A stretch of DNA of 36,097 nt from Sphingomonadaceae bacterium. GTDB taxonomy: Bacteria > Pseudomonadota > Alphaproteobacteria > Sphingomonadales > Sphingomonadaceae. Of this stretch, positions 1 to 7,343 are shown in pieces. The notes under the pieces are model-generated. The model did not search any database. It was given only the letters and a program-made list of their open reading frames with translations, and was not told where the DNA came from. Both the position numbers and the translations under genes were made by a program. Position 1 is the first letter of the stretch, and each line of letters begins with the position of its first letter. The stretch is taken from NCBI GenBank assembly GCA_016742125.1, contig JACVCM010000027.1, positions 1-36,097 on the forward strand, read 5' to 3'.

Positions 1-126
1 GTACTCGGTGACGTGTTCCGGGTTCAGGGACCCATTTTGCACAATCGGGGGGGGGACAAGGCTTTCAGGTAACAAATCCCAATGCACAGGCAGGGTGCGG
101 GTGCGGGTCGAGCTTTTCGGTTTGAG

Positions 127-515
127 ATGAACGCCGACCCCACAAACGCCATACCTTTTTCGCGCCTCTGGGTGTTGACATAACCCGCAGCGAGAGCGAC
201 CGGATTGCCGGTACACTCTTTGTCCGTCCAGATCTGTGCACCAATGGCAAGATCATGCACGGCGGGGCTATCATGACCTTCGTCCATGCGCTGGGCGCGA
301 TAGGTGCATTCATGAACCTATCCGAAGGGGCTAACGGGACGACGACAATCGAAAGCAAGACCAACTTTCTCGGCGCCGCACCGGAAGGTGACATCGTCAC
401 TGGCGAAACTACACCAGTCCGGATCGGCAGGCGTCTTTCGGTCTGGCAAACACGAATTACGCGTGGCGACGGAAAGCTGGTTGCACTAGTCACACAAAGC
501 CAGATGGTGCTTTGA
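127..515 (+). pseudogene. PaaI-family (hotdog fold) thioesterase, broken by a one-base frameshift
   Basis: From HGGAIMTF onward the protein reads as a PaaI/YdiI-type acyl-CoA thioesterase: HGGA (the helix with the active-site loop), a TTTIESKTNFL strand and a C-terminal VWQTRIT...LVALVTQSQMVL strand. The expected N-terminus (ATG at 127, reading MNADPTNAIPF) is in another frame and stops after 18 codons. Adding one T to the T5 run at 156-160 joins the two frames into PFFAPLGVDIT, which is what the family has there. So either the gene is a recent pseudogene or a base was lost in sequencing a homopolymer. The downstream part is otherwise intact to its stop. Without repair, only a shortened product from the ATG at 255 could be made, lacking the first strands of the fold. 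No clear ribosome binding site precedes 127. Confidence 0.72.
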
Positions 516-552
516 CACTGGCGATATGTTGCCGAGGCGTTAAAAGCGCCGC

Positions 553-1332
553 ATGCGTATCGCGACCTACAATATCAACGGCGTCAAGGCACGCCTGCCG
601 CGCCTGCTCGAATGGCTCGAGGAAACCCAACCGGACGTCGCCTGCCTGCAGGAAATAAAGTCGCAGGACGACGGCTTTCCCGCTCATGAATTCGAACGGA
701 TTGGCTATGGCGCCATCTGGCATGGGCAAAAGTCGTTTAACGGTGTCGCAATCCTTGCCAGAAATGCCCAGCCCGTCGAGGCGCAACGAACGCTCCCCGG
801 CGACCCGGAAGACGAACATTCGCGCTATATAGAGGCCGATATATTCGGGATTCGCTTTGCCAGCATCTATCTGCCCAATGGCAATCCGCAGCCGGGTCCC
901 AAATTCGACTATAAGCTGGGCTGGATGCGCCGTCTGCACAGCCGCGCCGCCGAACTGCTGGCCGCAGAGATCCCTGCGGTACTTGCAGGTGATTATAATG
1001 TCATCCCGACACCGCATGATATCTGGTCTGCCTCTGCGTTGCTCGACGATGCGCTGCGGCAGCCGGAAAGCATCGCCGCCTATCGTGCGCTGCTCAACCA
1101 GGGATGGACCGACGCGTTGGCAACGCATTATCCGCAAGGCGGCATCTGGACCTATTGGGATTTTCAGGCCGGTGCATGGCAGCGCGACCATGGCTTTCGT
1201 ATCGATCACCTGCTGATGAGCCCCGCGGTGGCAGACCGACTGACCGGATGCGGCGTCGACAAGGAGCATCGCGGCCGCGAGAAGGCCAGCGATCATGCGC
1301 CGACATGGATTGAACTGGCCGATCAAAAATAG
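553..1332 (+). CDS. xth: Exodeoxyribonuclease III
   Basis: A 259-residue member of the exonuclease III/AP endonuclease family, which cleaves DNA at abasic sites and degrades duplex DNA 3' to 5' in base excision repair. The catalytic set is visible: N7 in YNINGV, E34 in LQEIKS, Y106 in SIYLPNG, D147 and N149 in AGDYNV, D218 in FRIDHLL and H248 in SDHAPTW. Its length matches the family (about 260). It is cytoplasmic with no signal peptide. The ATG is followed at once by the first conserved strand, so the start is safe, although the Shine-Dalgarno is weak. It follows the broken thioesterase after 37 bases. All active-site residues are present, so it should be active. Confidence 0.95.
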   Translation: MRIATYNINGVKARLPRLLEWLEETQPDVACLQEIKSQDDGFPAHEFERIGYGAIWHGQKSFNGVAILARNAQPVEAQRTLPGDPEDEHSRYIEADIFGIRFASIYLPNGNPQPGPKFDYKLGWMRRLHSRAAELLAAEIPAVLAGDYNVIPTPHDIWSASALLDDALRQPESIAAYRALLNQGWTDALATHYPQGGIWTYWDFQAGAWQRDHGFRIDHLLMSPAVADRLTGCGVDKEHRGREKASDHAPTWIELADQK

Positions 1333-1336
1333 CTGT

Positions 1337-1356
1337 TGTAGCAGTCGCTACATTTT
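1337..1356 (+). terminator. Short hairpin with T-run after xth
   Basis: TGTAGC and GCTACA form a 6-bp stem around AGTC and are followed by TTTT. The stem is short, so this is a weak intrinsic terminator at best. It could instead be an operator-like palindrome in front of the membrane-protein pair that follows. Confidence 0.35.
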
Positions 1357-1391
1357 GGTAGAGAATGTCCATCGCTAGAAGGACGTTCTTC

Positions 1392-1805
1392 ATGCCCGAC
1401 GCCCCGACCAACCGAATAGGCCTTTCACGTGGGCAGACTGTTCTGCTTGTCGTCATTGGCGCCGCCCTATGGTTTTTGGCAGCGATCATCCTGCGCTTGA
1501 TCGCTCCGATGGGCGCACTGGAAGGCTCCGCCCGGTTAATCACCTATGCGCTGGTCATTCCGGGAACGCTGCCCTTTGTCATGCTGACCAGAATGATCGT
1601 AAAGCTGCGTTCCCATCAGCTTTTTACCGGTGTGGGGGTGGTAACAATGACGGCATTGCTGATCGACGGCGTCGTTATCGCCTGGTTCCCCGCCGTGTAT
1701 GGCGGCGCATTGCCGCAAGTCACCAACTGCGCCGCTGCCATATTATGGGGAGCAGGAGTCGGGCTGGTATTGGCCTTTATCTTGAACAAAGGAGAAGCTG
1801 CATGA
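1392..1805 (+). CDS. Small four-helix membrane protein, DUF5367-like
   Basis: 137 residues, nearly all in four hydrophobic segments at roughly residues 16-36, 47-67, 80-103 and 110-131, so an integral inner-membrane protein. The pattern with LLIDGVVIAWFPAVYG in the third segment resembles the DUF5367 family; I am only moderately sure of that name and no function is known to me. An earlier ATG exists at 1365, but AGAAGGA lies 8 bases before the ATG at 1392, so I prefer the later start. The stop overlaps the next start (ATGA), which indicates translational coupling of two membrane proteins that may work together. Confidence 0.7.
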   Translation: MPDAPTNRIGLSRGQTVLLVVIGAALWFLAAIILRLIAPMGALEGSARLITYALVIPGTLPFVMLTRMIVKLRSHQLFTGVGVVTMTALLIDGVVIAWFPAVYGGALPQVTNCAAAILWGAGVGLVLAFILNKGEAA

Positions 1806-2158
1806 CCGGATTTCGGATTTTGCTGGTTGCGCTCATTTCGATCGTTGGCATTTATACGGTGTTCGTTGTCGCCGAACATGGCATGGACTTCCTGTCACCT
1901 TTCTACGGTGATATTGCCAAGATGGGATGGCCCGGGCAATTCAACCTGGATTTTCACGCCTTTTTGATTTTAGGTTCGCTATGGCTGATGTGGCGGCATC
2001 ATTTTTCGCCGCTCGGCCTGCTGTTCGGCATAATCATTTTTGGCGGCGGTGCGCCATTTCTGTGCATCTATATGCTGGTCGTGATGCTGAAGGACAAAGC
2101 TGACATGGCTGAACTCCTGCTCGGCAAAAGGCGTGTTGCAGAAATCAGGCGCAGTTAG
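1802..2158 (+). CDS. Small conserved membrane protein of unknown function
   Basis: 118 residues with three or four predicted membrane segments (about 4-24, 48-66, 70-92) and conserved-looking polar islands: EHGMDFLSPFYGD, MGWPGQFNLDF and the repeated tryptophan/histidine pattern LWLMWRHHF. The protein ends in a basic cytoplasmic tail. I recognise it as a type found in other alphaproteobacteria, without assigned function. The start overlaps the stop of the preceding membrane protein gene by ATGA; GGAGAAG 7 bases upstream is a good ribosome binding site. The stop overlaps by four bases the stop of the convergent TetR gene. Confidence 0.7.
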   Translation: MTGFRILLVALISIVGIYTVFVVAEHGMDFLSPFYGDIAKMGWPGQFNLDFHAFLILGSLWLMWRHHFSPLGLLFGIIIFGGGAPFLCIYMLVVMLKDKADMAELLLGKRRVAEIRRS

Positions 2159-2703
2159 GCGAGACCGAAGGCGGCCCGGGCGTCGCCATCCAGTCCCAAG
2201 CTTTTGAGGACGACCATACCCTCGGCCATTACCAGCATCCGTGCTGCATCCCTTTGCTGCTGCGCTATGTCCGGCGCATCGATCTGCGCGGCGCCCCAGG
2301 CCAGGAATCCCCGGCCAAGCTGTTCGCCGACAGCGCGATAAAAGGCATCGCCATTTGCCGCGAGGCTGGCAATTTCAAGCCAGACGCGCATGAAAGGCCA
2401 CATCTCATCATCGACGATGGCATCGAGCATGATCGGCAGCAGTTGTTCGAACGGCAGTGGCTCGGGTGCCTTGCGCGCTTCCATAGCGGCCATGATCCGC
2501 ATGGCAATTACGCCCAGCGTCGCCGTCATCATCTCCGCCTTGTCGGCAAAATAATAGAGCAGCATCCGGTCGCTCGTGCCCGCTGCTTTGGCCAGCGGCC
2601 GCAGGCTCGACGCCGAGAGACCATGCGCCAGCACATGGTCGGCAAGACGCTCGAGTATTTCGGCGCGGCGGGTATCGAGCTTTGGCACAGGCCTTCTTCG
2701 CAT
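2155..2703 (-). CDS. TetR/AcrR-family transcriptional regulator
   Basis: 182 residues. The N-terminal helix-turn-helix spans about residues 10-55 (AEILERLADHVL, then SLRPLAKAAGTSDRMLLYYF), the standard TetR DNA-binding domain with its YYF(A)DK turn. The rest is an all-helical ligand and dimerisation domain with no recognisable ligand pocket. The open frame runs far upstream, but the conserved domain begins right after the MRRRP start, and the extension would cover the divergent regulator gene, so the short form is correct. Divergent to the GbsR-type gene with 69 bases between them, sharing an operator-like palindrome. Its ligand and targets cannot be told from the sequence. Confidence 0.85.
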   Translation of the reverse strand: MRRRPVPKLDTRRAEILERLADHVLAHGLSASSLRPLAKAAGTSDRMLLYYFADKAEMMTATLGVIAMRIMAAMEARKAPEPLPFEQLLPIMLDAIVDDEMWPFMRVWLEIASLAANGDAFYRAVGEQLGRGFLAWGAAQIDAPDIAQQQRDAARMLVMAEGMVVLKSLGLDGDARAAFGLA

Positions 2704-2716
2704 AAAGCCACGCCAG

Positions 2717-2751
2717 TTGACAATTATCTTAATTTCTGAAATAACAGAAAT
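2717..2751 (+). promoter_or_regulatory. Divergent promoter with 20-bp operator-like palindrome
   Basis: A perfect -35 hexamer TTGACA starts this stretch. ATTTCTGAAATAACAGAAAT (2732-2751) follows, with perfect 7-bp arms ATTTCTG/CAGAAAT, covering the place where a -10 for the GbsR gene would sit. A second sequence of the same length and outline occurs before the membrane-protein gene 0.8 kb downstream. Binding by the adjacent GbsR/MarR protein with autoregulation is the simplest reading; the TetR protein is the alternative. Confidence 0.55.
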
Positions 2752-2772
2752 AACGAAAAGGACTGAGTCGGC

Positions 2773-3312
2773 ATGGGCGTCGAAAAATATCCCGAAGCAC
2801 TGGAATTCATCCTCCATTGGGGGGAGATGGGGACGCATTGGGGTGCCAACCGCTCGGTCGCCCAGGTTCATGCGCTGCTTTATTTGAGCGATCAGCCACT
2901 CGATGCCGAAGCGATTTGCGAAGCGCTCGATCTGGCGCGGTCCAATGTGTCCACCGCGCTCAAGGAATTGCAGGGCTATGGCATTGTCCGCCGCACACAC
3001 ATTCCCGGCGACCGGCGCGACCATTTTGTTGCCGAGACCGAATTGTGGGACCTGTTCATGGCGATCACCGCCGAACGCAAACGGCGGGAAATCGACCCGA
3101 CCATTTCCAAGCTGGGCGAGCTCAAGGAACGCATGGCGGCGAACAAGGATCTGCCGCAGCATGTCCGCGACCGTATCGGCCGGATGCACGAGTTTATCTC
3201 CACATTGACCGGTTGGTATGAACAGGTCCGGGGGCTAAAAAAATCCACGTTGATTGCTCTTATGAAGCTGGGCGCCAAGGTCGCGCGCTTCGTGCCGGGC
3301 GGGAAGGATTGA
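2773..3312 (+). CDS. GbsR/MarR-family transcriptional regulator
   Basis: 179 residues. A winged helix-turn-helix at about residues 28-85 (SVAQVHALLYL, AEAICEALDLARSNVSTALKELQGYGIVRR, then a wing with GDRRDHF) is typical of the GbsR branch of the MarR superfamily. The C-terminal helices (residues 90-170) probably form the dimer. No cysteine pair or obvious metal site is seen, so the signal is unknown. AAGGACTGAG upstream of the ATG serves as ribosome binding site. The palindrome at its own promoter recurs upstream of the membrane protein at 3591, suggesting that this is a local regulator of that gene and of itself. Confidence 0.88.
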   Translation: MGVEKYPEALEFILHWGEMGTHWGANRSVAQVHALLYLSDQPLDAEAICEALDLARSNVSTALKELQGYGIVRRTHIPGDRRDHFVAETELWDLFMAITAERKRREIDPTISKLGELKERMAANKDLPQHVRDRIGRMHEFISTLTGWYEQVRGLKKSTLIALMKLGAKVARFVPGGKD

Positions 3313-3327
3313 GCGGTGGTTGATCAA

Positions 3328-3450
3328 AATACCGGAGCCCTGAGCCGTCGGCGCCATAGCGCTGGCAAAAGTCGAAGGGCGCCCCTCGGCCCAGCGCAGT
3401 CTTTTGGCGCGAAGCGCCCCTCGACGGTTGCAGCCCCTCCGCGACTGCTG
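3328..3450. repeat. Dispersed intergenic repeat, copy 1 (inverted relative to copy at 4547)
   Basis: Shares with the later copy, read in reverse complement, the string CCCTGAGCCGTC, then AGCGCTGGC, TCGAAGGGCGC and, at the far end, GACGGTTGCAG. Internally GTCGAAGGGCGC and GCGCCCCTCGAC pair to give a long imperfect hairpin. This looks like a sphingomonad REP- or MITE-like element without coding capacity. Confidence 0.65.
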
Positions 3451-3535
3451 CCCAAGGCTACAGCATCAGATATACCTGTTTTCCACCCATAGAACGGAGA
3501 AAGACCATGCCGCCCGAACGATCGTGCATCCGCTA

Positions 3536-3555
3536 ATTTCGATTTTTACAGAAAT
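3536..3555 (+). promoter_or_regulatory. Second copy of the GbsR-type operator
   Basis: ATTTCGATTTTTACAGAAAT has the same 20-base frame as the site at 2732: ATTTC, ten bases, GAAAT, with ACA before GAAAT in both. It is followed by an AT-rich stretch (TATATTTT) that would hold the -10 of the following gene, whose start codon is 36 bases further on. Probably a target of the regulator encoded just upstream. Confidence 0.5.
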
Positions 3556-3590
3556 ATCAGAATATATTTTTTCCATTGAAGGACAATGTC

Positions 3591-4016
3591 ATGACGCTGT
3601 TAGCTTATAGCCTGTACCTCATCCTCGCGATCGGAATGACAATCTGGGTCGCATGGACGCTGAGCACAAATGGCAAGATTTACCTCATCCGCTGTTTTGG
3701 CCATGATGCCGAACTGGCGACATCTGTGAACCATCTGCTTGTGGTAGGTTTCTACCTCGTCAATCTTGGCTTCATTGCGCTGGCGCTGAGCGCGGCAGGC
3801 AATGTCGAAACCGGGCCCGAGCTGATGCGTTTTCTCGGTTGGTATGTGGGTTTGGCGGTGCTCGTGCTCGGCGGGATGCACTTCTTCAACATGGGCGCGG
3901 TCACGCGGCATGGGAAGAAGGTTGCCGAATGGGTCCACAATCAGGCGCCTCTACCCGAACCCGCCGCTGCACAACGGGCCGTTGCCCGCACGCGGAGCGA
4001 CAGCCTGCTCGACTGA
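3591..4016 (+). CDS. Inner-membrane protein of unknown function under the local regulator
   Basis: 141 residues with three clear membrane segments, about 3-24, 45-67 and 80-102, and a C-terminal cytoplasmic tail rich in alanine, proline and arginine. The motif YLIRCFGHDAEL between the first two helices and GGMHFFNMG in the third look like conserved family signatures, but I do not know a function. A TTG 15 bases earlier keeps the frame open; the ATG with GAAGGA 7 bases upstream is the better start. The promoter carries the palindrome shared with the GbsR/MarR gene, and a strong terminator follows, so it is a single-gene transcript probably controlled by that regulator. Confidence 0.75.
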   Translation: MTLLAYSLYLILAIGMTIWVAWTLSTNGKIYLIRCFGHDAELATSVNHLLVVGFYLVNLGFIALALSAAGNVETGPELMRFLGWYVGLAVLVLGGMHFFNMGAVTRHGKKVAEWVHNQAPLPEPAAAQRAVARTRSDSLLD

Positions 4017-4035
4017 GTCGGCATCCGAACAAAGT

Positions 4036-4063
4036 CCCCCGGCACCATGGCCGGGGGATTTTT
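4036..4063 (+). terminator. Strong intrinsic terminator
   Basis: CCCCCGGC and GCCGGGGG form a perfect 8-bp GC stem around ACCATG, followed by ATTTTT. It closes the membrane-protein transcript 19 bases after its stop codon. Confidence 0.9.
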
Positions 4064-4178
4064 GTCAACCCATCGCACAGGCATATCGTACCACCGTGAA
4101 ATCCCAGTTGTTCAGCGAACCAAAAGGCGTCTGCATGCCTTCTGCCAGTCCCAAGCCACCATGGTAAGGAGACAGACA

Positions 4179-4529
4179 ATGACGAAATTTCCCAAGAGCG
4201 CCGTCGCACTGCTATCGATTTCCGGTGCGCTGATGGTCGCTGCCACTGCAACGACGCTTTCGGCGCACCCGGGTCAGCAAAGTCACGCACATAAACTCGA
4301 TGCGCCAATCGCAGGCGTGCGCAACAATTATTGGTATGATTATCGTTCGGATCTGGAAGAGGCGGAAATTGAGCTGCGCAAGGATCTTCGGCGGGCAAAA
4401 ACCGCGCAGGACCGGCGCGAAGCCTATAATGAATATGACCGCGAACTGATCGATGCGCGCAAGGATTATATGCAGGAGATGCGCGAACGCGGCTATCTGC
4501 GTCGCGGCCGCGTCGAGGTTCTCGACTGA
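4179..4529 (+). CDS. Small secreted (periplasmic) protein, charged helical
   Basis: 116 residues. A clear Sec signal peptide (KFPKSAV, then a hydrophobic core of about 20 residues, cleavage likely after LSA near residue 31) precedes a mature part that is mostly one charged helix: residues about 52-105 alternate E/D with R/K (YRSDLEEAEIELRKDL, DRREAYNEYDREL), likely helical or coiled coil. No cysteine, no lipobox, no known domain. Upstream in-frame codons are open, but AAGGAGA sits 6 bases before this ATG and the signal peptide begins right there. Lies between a strong terminator and a dispersed repeat, so it is probably transcribed alone. Function unknown. Confidence 0.75.
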   Translation: MTKFPKSAVALLSISGALMVAATATTLSAHPGQQSHAHKLDAPIAGVRNNYWYDYRSDLEEAEIELRKDLRRAKTAQDRREAYNEYDRELIDARKDYMQEMRERGYLRRGRVEVLD

Positions 4530-4546
4530 CATTTCAAGTAAACCCT

Positions 4547-4678
4547 AGCCCTGAGCAGCCGTCGATCGCGACTGCAACCGTCAAGGGGCGCTTCTCAGGC
4601 CAGTACAGTGTCCGGCCGAGAAGCGCCCTTCGACATATTAGCCAGCGCTTCGCGCTGACGGCTCAGGGCGGTATTGGG
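4547..4678. repeat. Dispersed intergenic repeat, copy 2 (inverted relative to copy at 3328)
   Basis: The central part folds as GGGCGCTTCTC/GAGAAGCGCCC around a GC-rich loop, and the outer part carries GACGGCTCAGGGC, the reverse complement of the start of the first copy. The two copies face each other and bracket the membrane-protein and secreted-protein genes. This copy lies 50 bases before guaA and may also act on the upstream transcript's 3' end. Confidence 0.65.
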
Positions 4679-4728
4679 AACGCGGTCACAACTGGACAGC
4701 GGCGGCGGCAATCCGTATCGGCTCCTTC

Positions 4729-6288
4729 ATGTCGATTCAGCCTTCGGATTCCATCCTCATCATAGATTTCGGGTCGCAGGTAACCCAGCTTATCGCCCGC
4801 CGCGTCCGCGAAGCAGGGGTATATTCCGAAATCGCTCCTTTCAGCAGCGCGGAAGAGGCATTCCGCCGGATGCAGCCAAAGGGGGTCATCCTGTCCGGCG
4901 GTCCGGCCTCAGTGACCACGGAAGGCTCGCCCCGCGCGCCGCAACTGGTATTCGATAGCGGGCTGCCGATACTGGCGATCTGCTATGGCCAGCAAACGCT
5001 TTGCACACAGCTGGGCGGCAAGGTTGAAGGCGGGCATGCCGCCGAATTCGGGCGCGCCGATGTTGAAATCCACAAGGCGAGTCCGTTGTTCGACGGATTT
5101 TGGCAGGTCGGTGGGAAATATCCTGTGTGGATGAGCCATGGCGACCGCGTAACGGTGGCACCCGAGGGCTTCGAAGTGATCGGCACGTCACCCAACGCGC
5201 CGTTTGCCATCTGCGTGAACGAGGCGCGCAGATACTATACCACGATGTTCCATCCCGAGGTCGTTCATACCCCCGATGGTGCCAAACTCATCTCCAACTT
5301 CGTGCACGGGATTTGCGGGCTGGCGGGCGACTGGACGATGGCTGAATTTCGCGCCACCAAAATTGCCGAAATCCGCGAACAGGTGGGATCCGGCCGGGTC
5401 ATTTGCGGACTGTCGGGCGGCGTCGACAGTTCGGTCGCCGCCATCCTGATCCACGAGGCGATTGGCGAACAACTCACCTGTGTGTTCGTTGACCACGGCC
5501 TCTTGCGCATGAACGAACGTGCACAAGTGGAATCGCTGTTCCGCGACCATTATAATATCCCGCTTGTCGTCGTCGATGCCGAGGCGCGTTTCATGATGGG
5601 TCTCGCAGGCGTCACCGACCCCGAGGCCAAGCGCAAGTTTATCGGCGCCGAATTCATCAACGTGTTCGAGGAAGAGGCGAAAAAGATCGGCGGGGCCGAT
5701 TTTCTCGCCCAGGGGACTCTCTATCCCGATGTGATTGAAAGCGTCAGCTTTACCGGCGGACCATCGGTGACGATCAAGAGCCACCACAATGTGGGCGGCT
5801 TGCCCGAGCGGATGAACATGAAGCTGGTCGAACCCTTGCGCGAACTGTTCAAGGACGAAGTGCGCGCACTGGGGCGCGAGCTTGGCCTGAACGACCAGTT
5901 CGTCGGCCGCCACCCCTTCCCTGGCCCCGGCCTCGCCATCCGTATTCCCGGCGAGGTGACCAAGGACCGCTGCGACATCCTGCGCAAGGCAGATGCGGTG
6001 TATCTTGAAGAAATCCGCAATGCCGGACTTTATGACGAAATCTGGCAGGCCTTTGCGGTGCTCCTCCCGGTCCGCACCGTCGGCGTCATGGGCGACGGAC
6101 GTACATATGACAATGTGTGCGCTCTCCGGGCAGTAACCAGCACGGATGGCATGACGGCGGACATCTACCCCTTCGAAAGCGCCTTTCTGAGCCGCGTTGC
6201 AACGCGGATTATCAATGAAGTGAAAGGCATCAACCGGGTGGTGTATGATTACACGTCCAAGCCGCCCGGAACGATCGAGTGGGAGTAA
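4729..6288 (+). CDS. guaA: GMP synthase (glutamine-hydrolysing)
   Basis: 519 residues, the usual length. It converts XMP to GMP with ATP and glutamine, the last step of guanine nucleotide synthesis. The N-terminal class I glutamine amidotransferase carries the triad C85 (AICYGQQ), H175 and E177 (FHPEVV). The ATP pyrophosphatase domain begins near residue 208 with the P-loop SGGVDSS (229-235), and the C-terminal dimerisation domain ends in the invariant PPGTIEWE. The ATG lies shortly before the first conserved strand (ILIIDFGSQ); the ribosome binding site is weak. The last 19 bases recur 1,075 bases downstream, marking this 3' end as an integration site. All catalytic residues and the C-terminus are intact, so insertion preserved function. 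Confidence 0.97.
   Translation: MSIQPSDSILIIDFGSQVTQLIARRVREAGVYSEIAPFSSAEEAFRRMQPKGVILSGGPASVTTEGSPRAPQLVFDSGLPILAICYGQQTLCTQLGGKVEGGHAAEFGRADVEIHKASPLFDGFWQVGGKYPVWMSHGDRVTVAPEGFEVIGTSPNAPFAICVNEARRYYTTMFHPEVVHTPDGAKLISNFVHGICGLAGDWTMAEFRATKIAEIREQVGSGRVICGLSGGVDSSVAAILIHEAIGEQLTCVFVDHGLLRMNERAQVESLFRDHYNIPLVVVDAEARFMMGLAGVTDPEAKRKFIGAEFINVFEEEAKKIGGADFLAQGTLYPDVIESVSFTGGPSVTIKSHHNVGGLPERMNMKLVEPLRELFKDEVRALGRELGLNDQFVGRHPFPGPGLAIRIPGEVTKDRCDILRKADAVYLEEIRNAGLYDEIWQAFAVLLPVRTVGVMGDGRTYDNVCALRAVTSTDGMTADIYPFESAFLSRVATRIINEVKGINRVVYDYTSKPPGTIEWE
6269..6287 (+). repeat. Left attachment-like repeat in the guaA 3' end
   Basis: GAACGATCGAGTGGGAGTA encodes the last codons of guaA and the first bases of its stop. 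The same 19 bases with two adjacent changes recur at 7344-7362; the 13-base core TCGAGTGGGAGTA is identical. The 3' end of guaA is a known insertion site for integrase-bearing genomic islands, so this reads as attL. Confidence 0.65.
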
Positions 6289-6518
6289 AGGTTGGCGCGT
6301 CGCAGCATGGGCAATTGGCAAACGGCTTTTGTTTGATCGGCCAGTTCGCGGGCTCTCGCAGCGTCGGCCTGGGTCCGCTATTATTCGATAGCATATCATA
6401 TTTTGGATTTCGCTTTCGCGAAATGCAATGTTACTGCCTGGTCTACGCCAACGCTATCAGCAGATTTACGATTACATTCGGCAAAGCGCATGATTTTTGG
6501 ACTGAATTGAGCAAGATC

Positions 6519-6550
6519 GGAATTACGGTGACAGGGAATTACGATGACAG
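6519..6550. repeat. Tandem 16-bp repeat
   Basis: GGAATTACGGTGACAG is followed directly by GGAATTACGATGACAG, differing by one base. From memory, strings of this type (GAATTACGGTGACAG) are found next to REP-associated tyrosine transposase genes; no such gene is present here, so it may be a leftover. Confidence 0.6.
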
Positions 6551-6673
6551 GTGCGAAAACCCCTAAATTACTACAGCTTGTAATGTAGGATTTCATCTGC
6601 GATCCTCTGCTCCGACATCGCCATCCGCCCAATAGCTGCAAGGGCCTGCTAAATCAGCTACCGCTCCCGCATC

Positions 6674-6732
6674 CTTAAAGCGACAAAAGCGACAATCAGG
6701 GGGCCGTTTGCCGTATCTTTTGTCGCTTTAAG
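6674..6732. repeat. Perfect 16-bp inverted repeat, 27-base loop
   Basis: CTTAAAGCGACAAAAG and CTTTTGTCGCTTTAAG pair perfectly. The loop is GC-rich and itself contains CGACA. Neither arm is followed by a T-run beyond its own bases, so termination is not obvious. It could be a protein binding site or a folded transcript within the guaA-linked remnant. Confidence 0.7.
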
Positions 6733-6905
6733 CCCTGCCACCTTCGAGGTAGGTGCCAACTTATTGCCAACTTCCGCCGCAAACGCGCAGTTTCGCGTCA
6801 AGTTGATGCTTTAACCCGACATCCCTTCGCGGTGTCCTAGTCGCGACCTTATGGGGCTCCTCAATCCGCGTTGCTTCTCCCAATTAAGGTGAGAACTTAG
6901 TGTGA

Positions 6906-7241
6906 CTTTATCAGGTTTTCTGCGCCTTTCAGAGCACCGTCTACCTCGTCCTCGGCGACACCGGCGGAGCGGCGGGCACACGCGGGGGCCCTTCGACAAG
7001 CTCAGGACTGGTGCCTGCGAGCCTGCCGACGTTCGACTATGTCAACTACGGCACATGGGCAATGGATGGCCTCGGCCGGATCACCTTCACCCCGCTGACC
7101 GTCGTGCAGGACACTGGCTATAAGGCAGAGCTCTACAGCTATAATGCCGACGGTTACCCCACCACGGTGCGCGAGGCGTCGAGCACCCCGATTGTCATCG
7201 AATGTTGCTGCGACCTGCCATTTCGAAAAACAAATAAATAA
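6906..7241 (+). pseudogene. Open frame without start, probable gene fragment
   Basis: An open frame of 111 codons follows a stop at 6903. Its C-terminal half (PTFDYVNYGTWAMDG, then GRITFTPLTVVQDTGYKAEL, then YSYNADGYPTT) has the composition and strand-like pattern of a real protein, but I do not recognise the family. The N-terminal part is low-complexity and contains CCCTTCGACAAGCTCAGGA (6989-7007), a dispersed sphingomonad-type repeat string, as if a repeat had landed in or next to the fragment. A GTG at 7011 could start a 76-residue product but has no ribosome binding site. Most likely decayed cargo of the guaA-linked element. Confidence 0.35.
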
Positions 7242-7343
7242 GGATAATAAAACAACAGCTTAATTTTTAGACGGTTCCACCTTCGGCAATACGCTCGAAG
7301 TTTCACGCTTTACTGTTAAAATACAATGCTTTATTTGGAATTT

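Noticed and set aside
47..55. G9 homopolymer as a phase-variation tract
   Set aside because: It is not inside or clearly upstream of an identified promoter or gene that it could switch.
1..72. Open frame from the window edge to a TAA at 70-72, reading through a G9 run, as the end of an upstream gene
   Set aside because: Only 23 codons, no family recognised, and the poly-G run makes the frame uncertain.
2704..3189. Long N-terminal extension of the TetR gene
   Set aside because: It would run antisense through the GbsR-type gene; the TetR domain begins at the later start.
5188..6399. 403-codon open frame antisense to guaA
   Set aside because: Long antisense frames are common over GC-rich genes; the product has no recognisable fold and guaA is certain.
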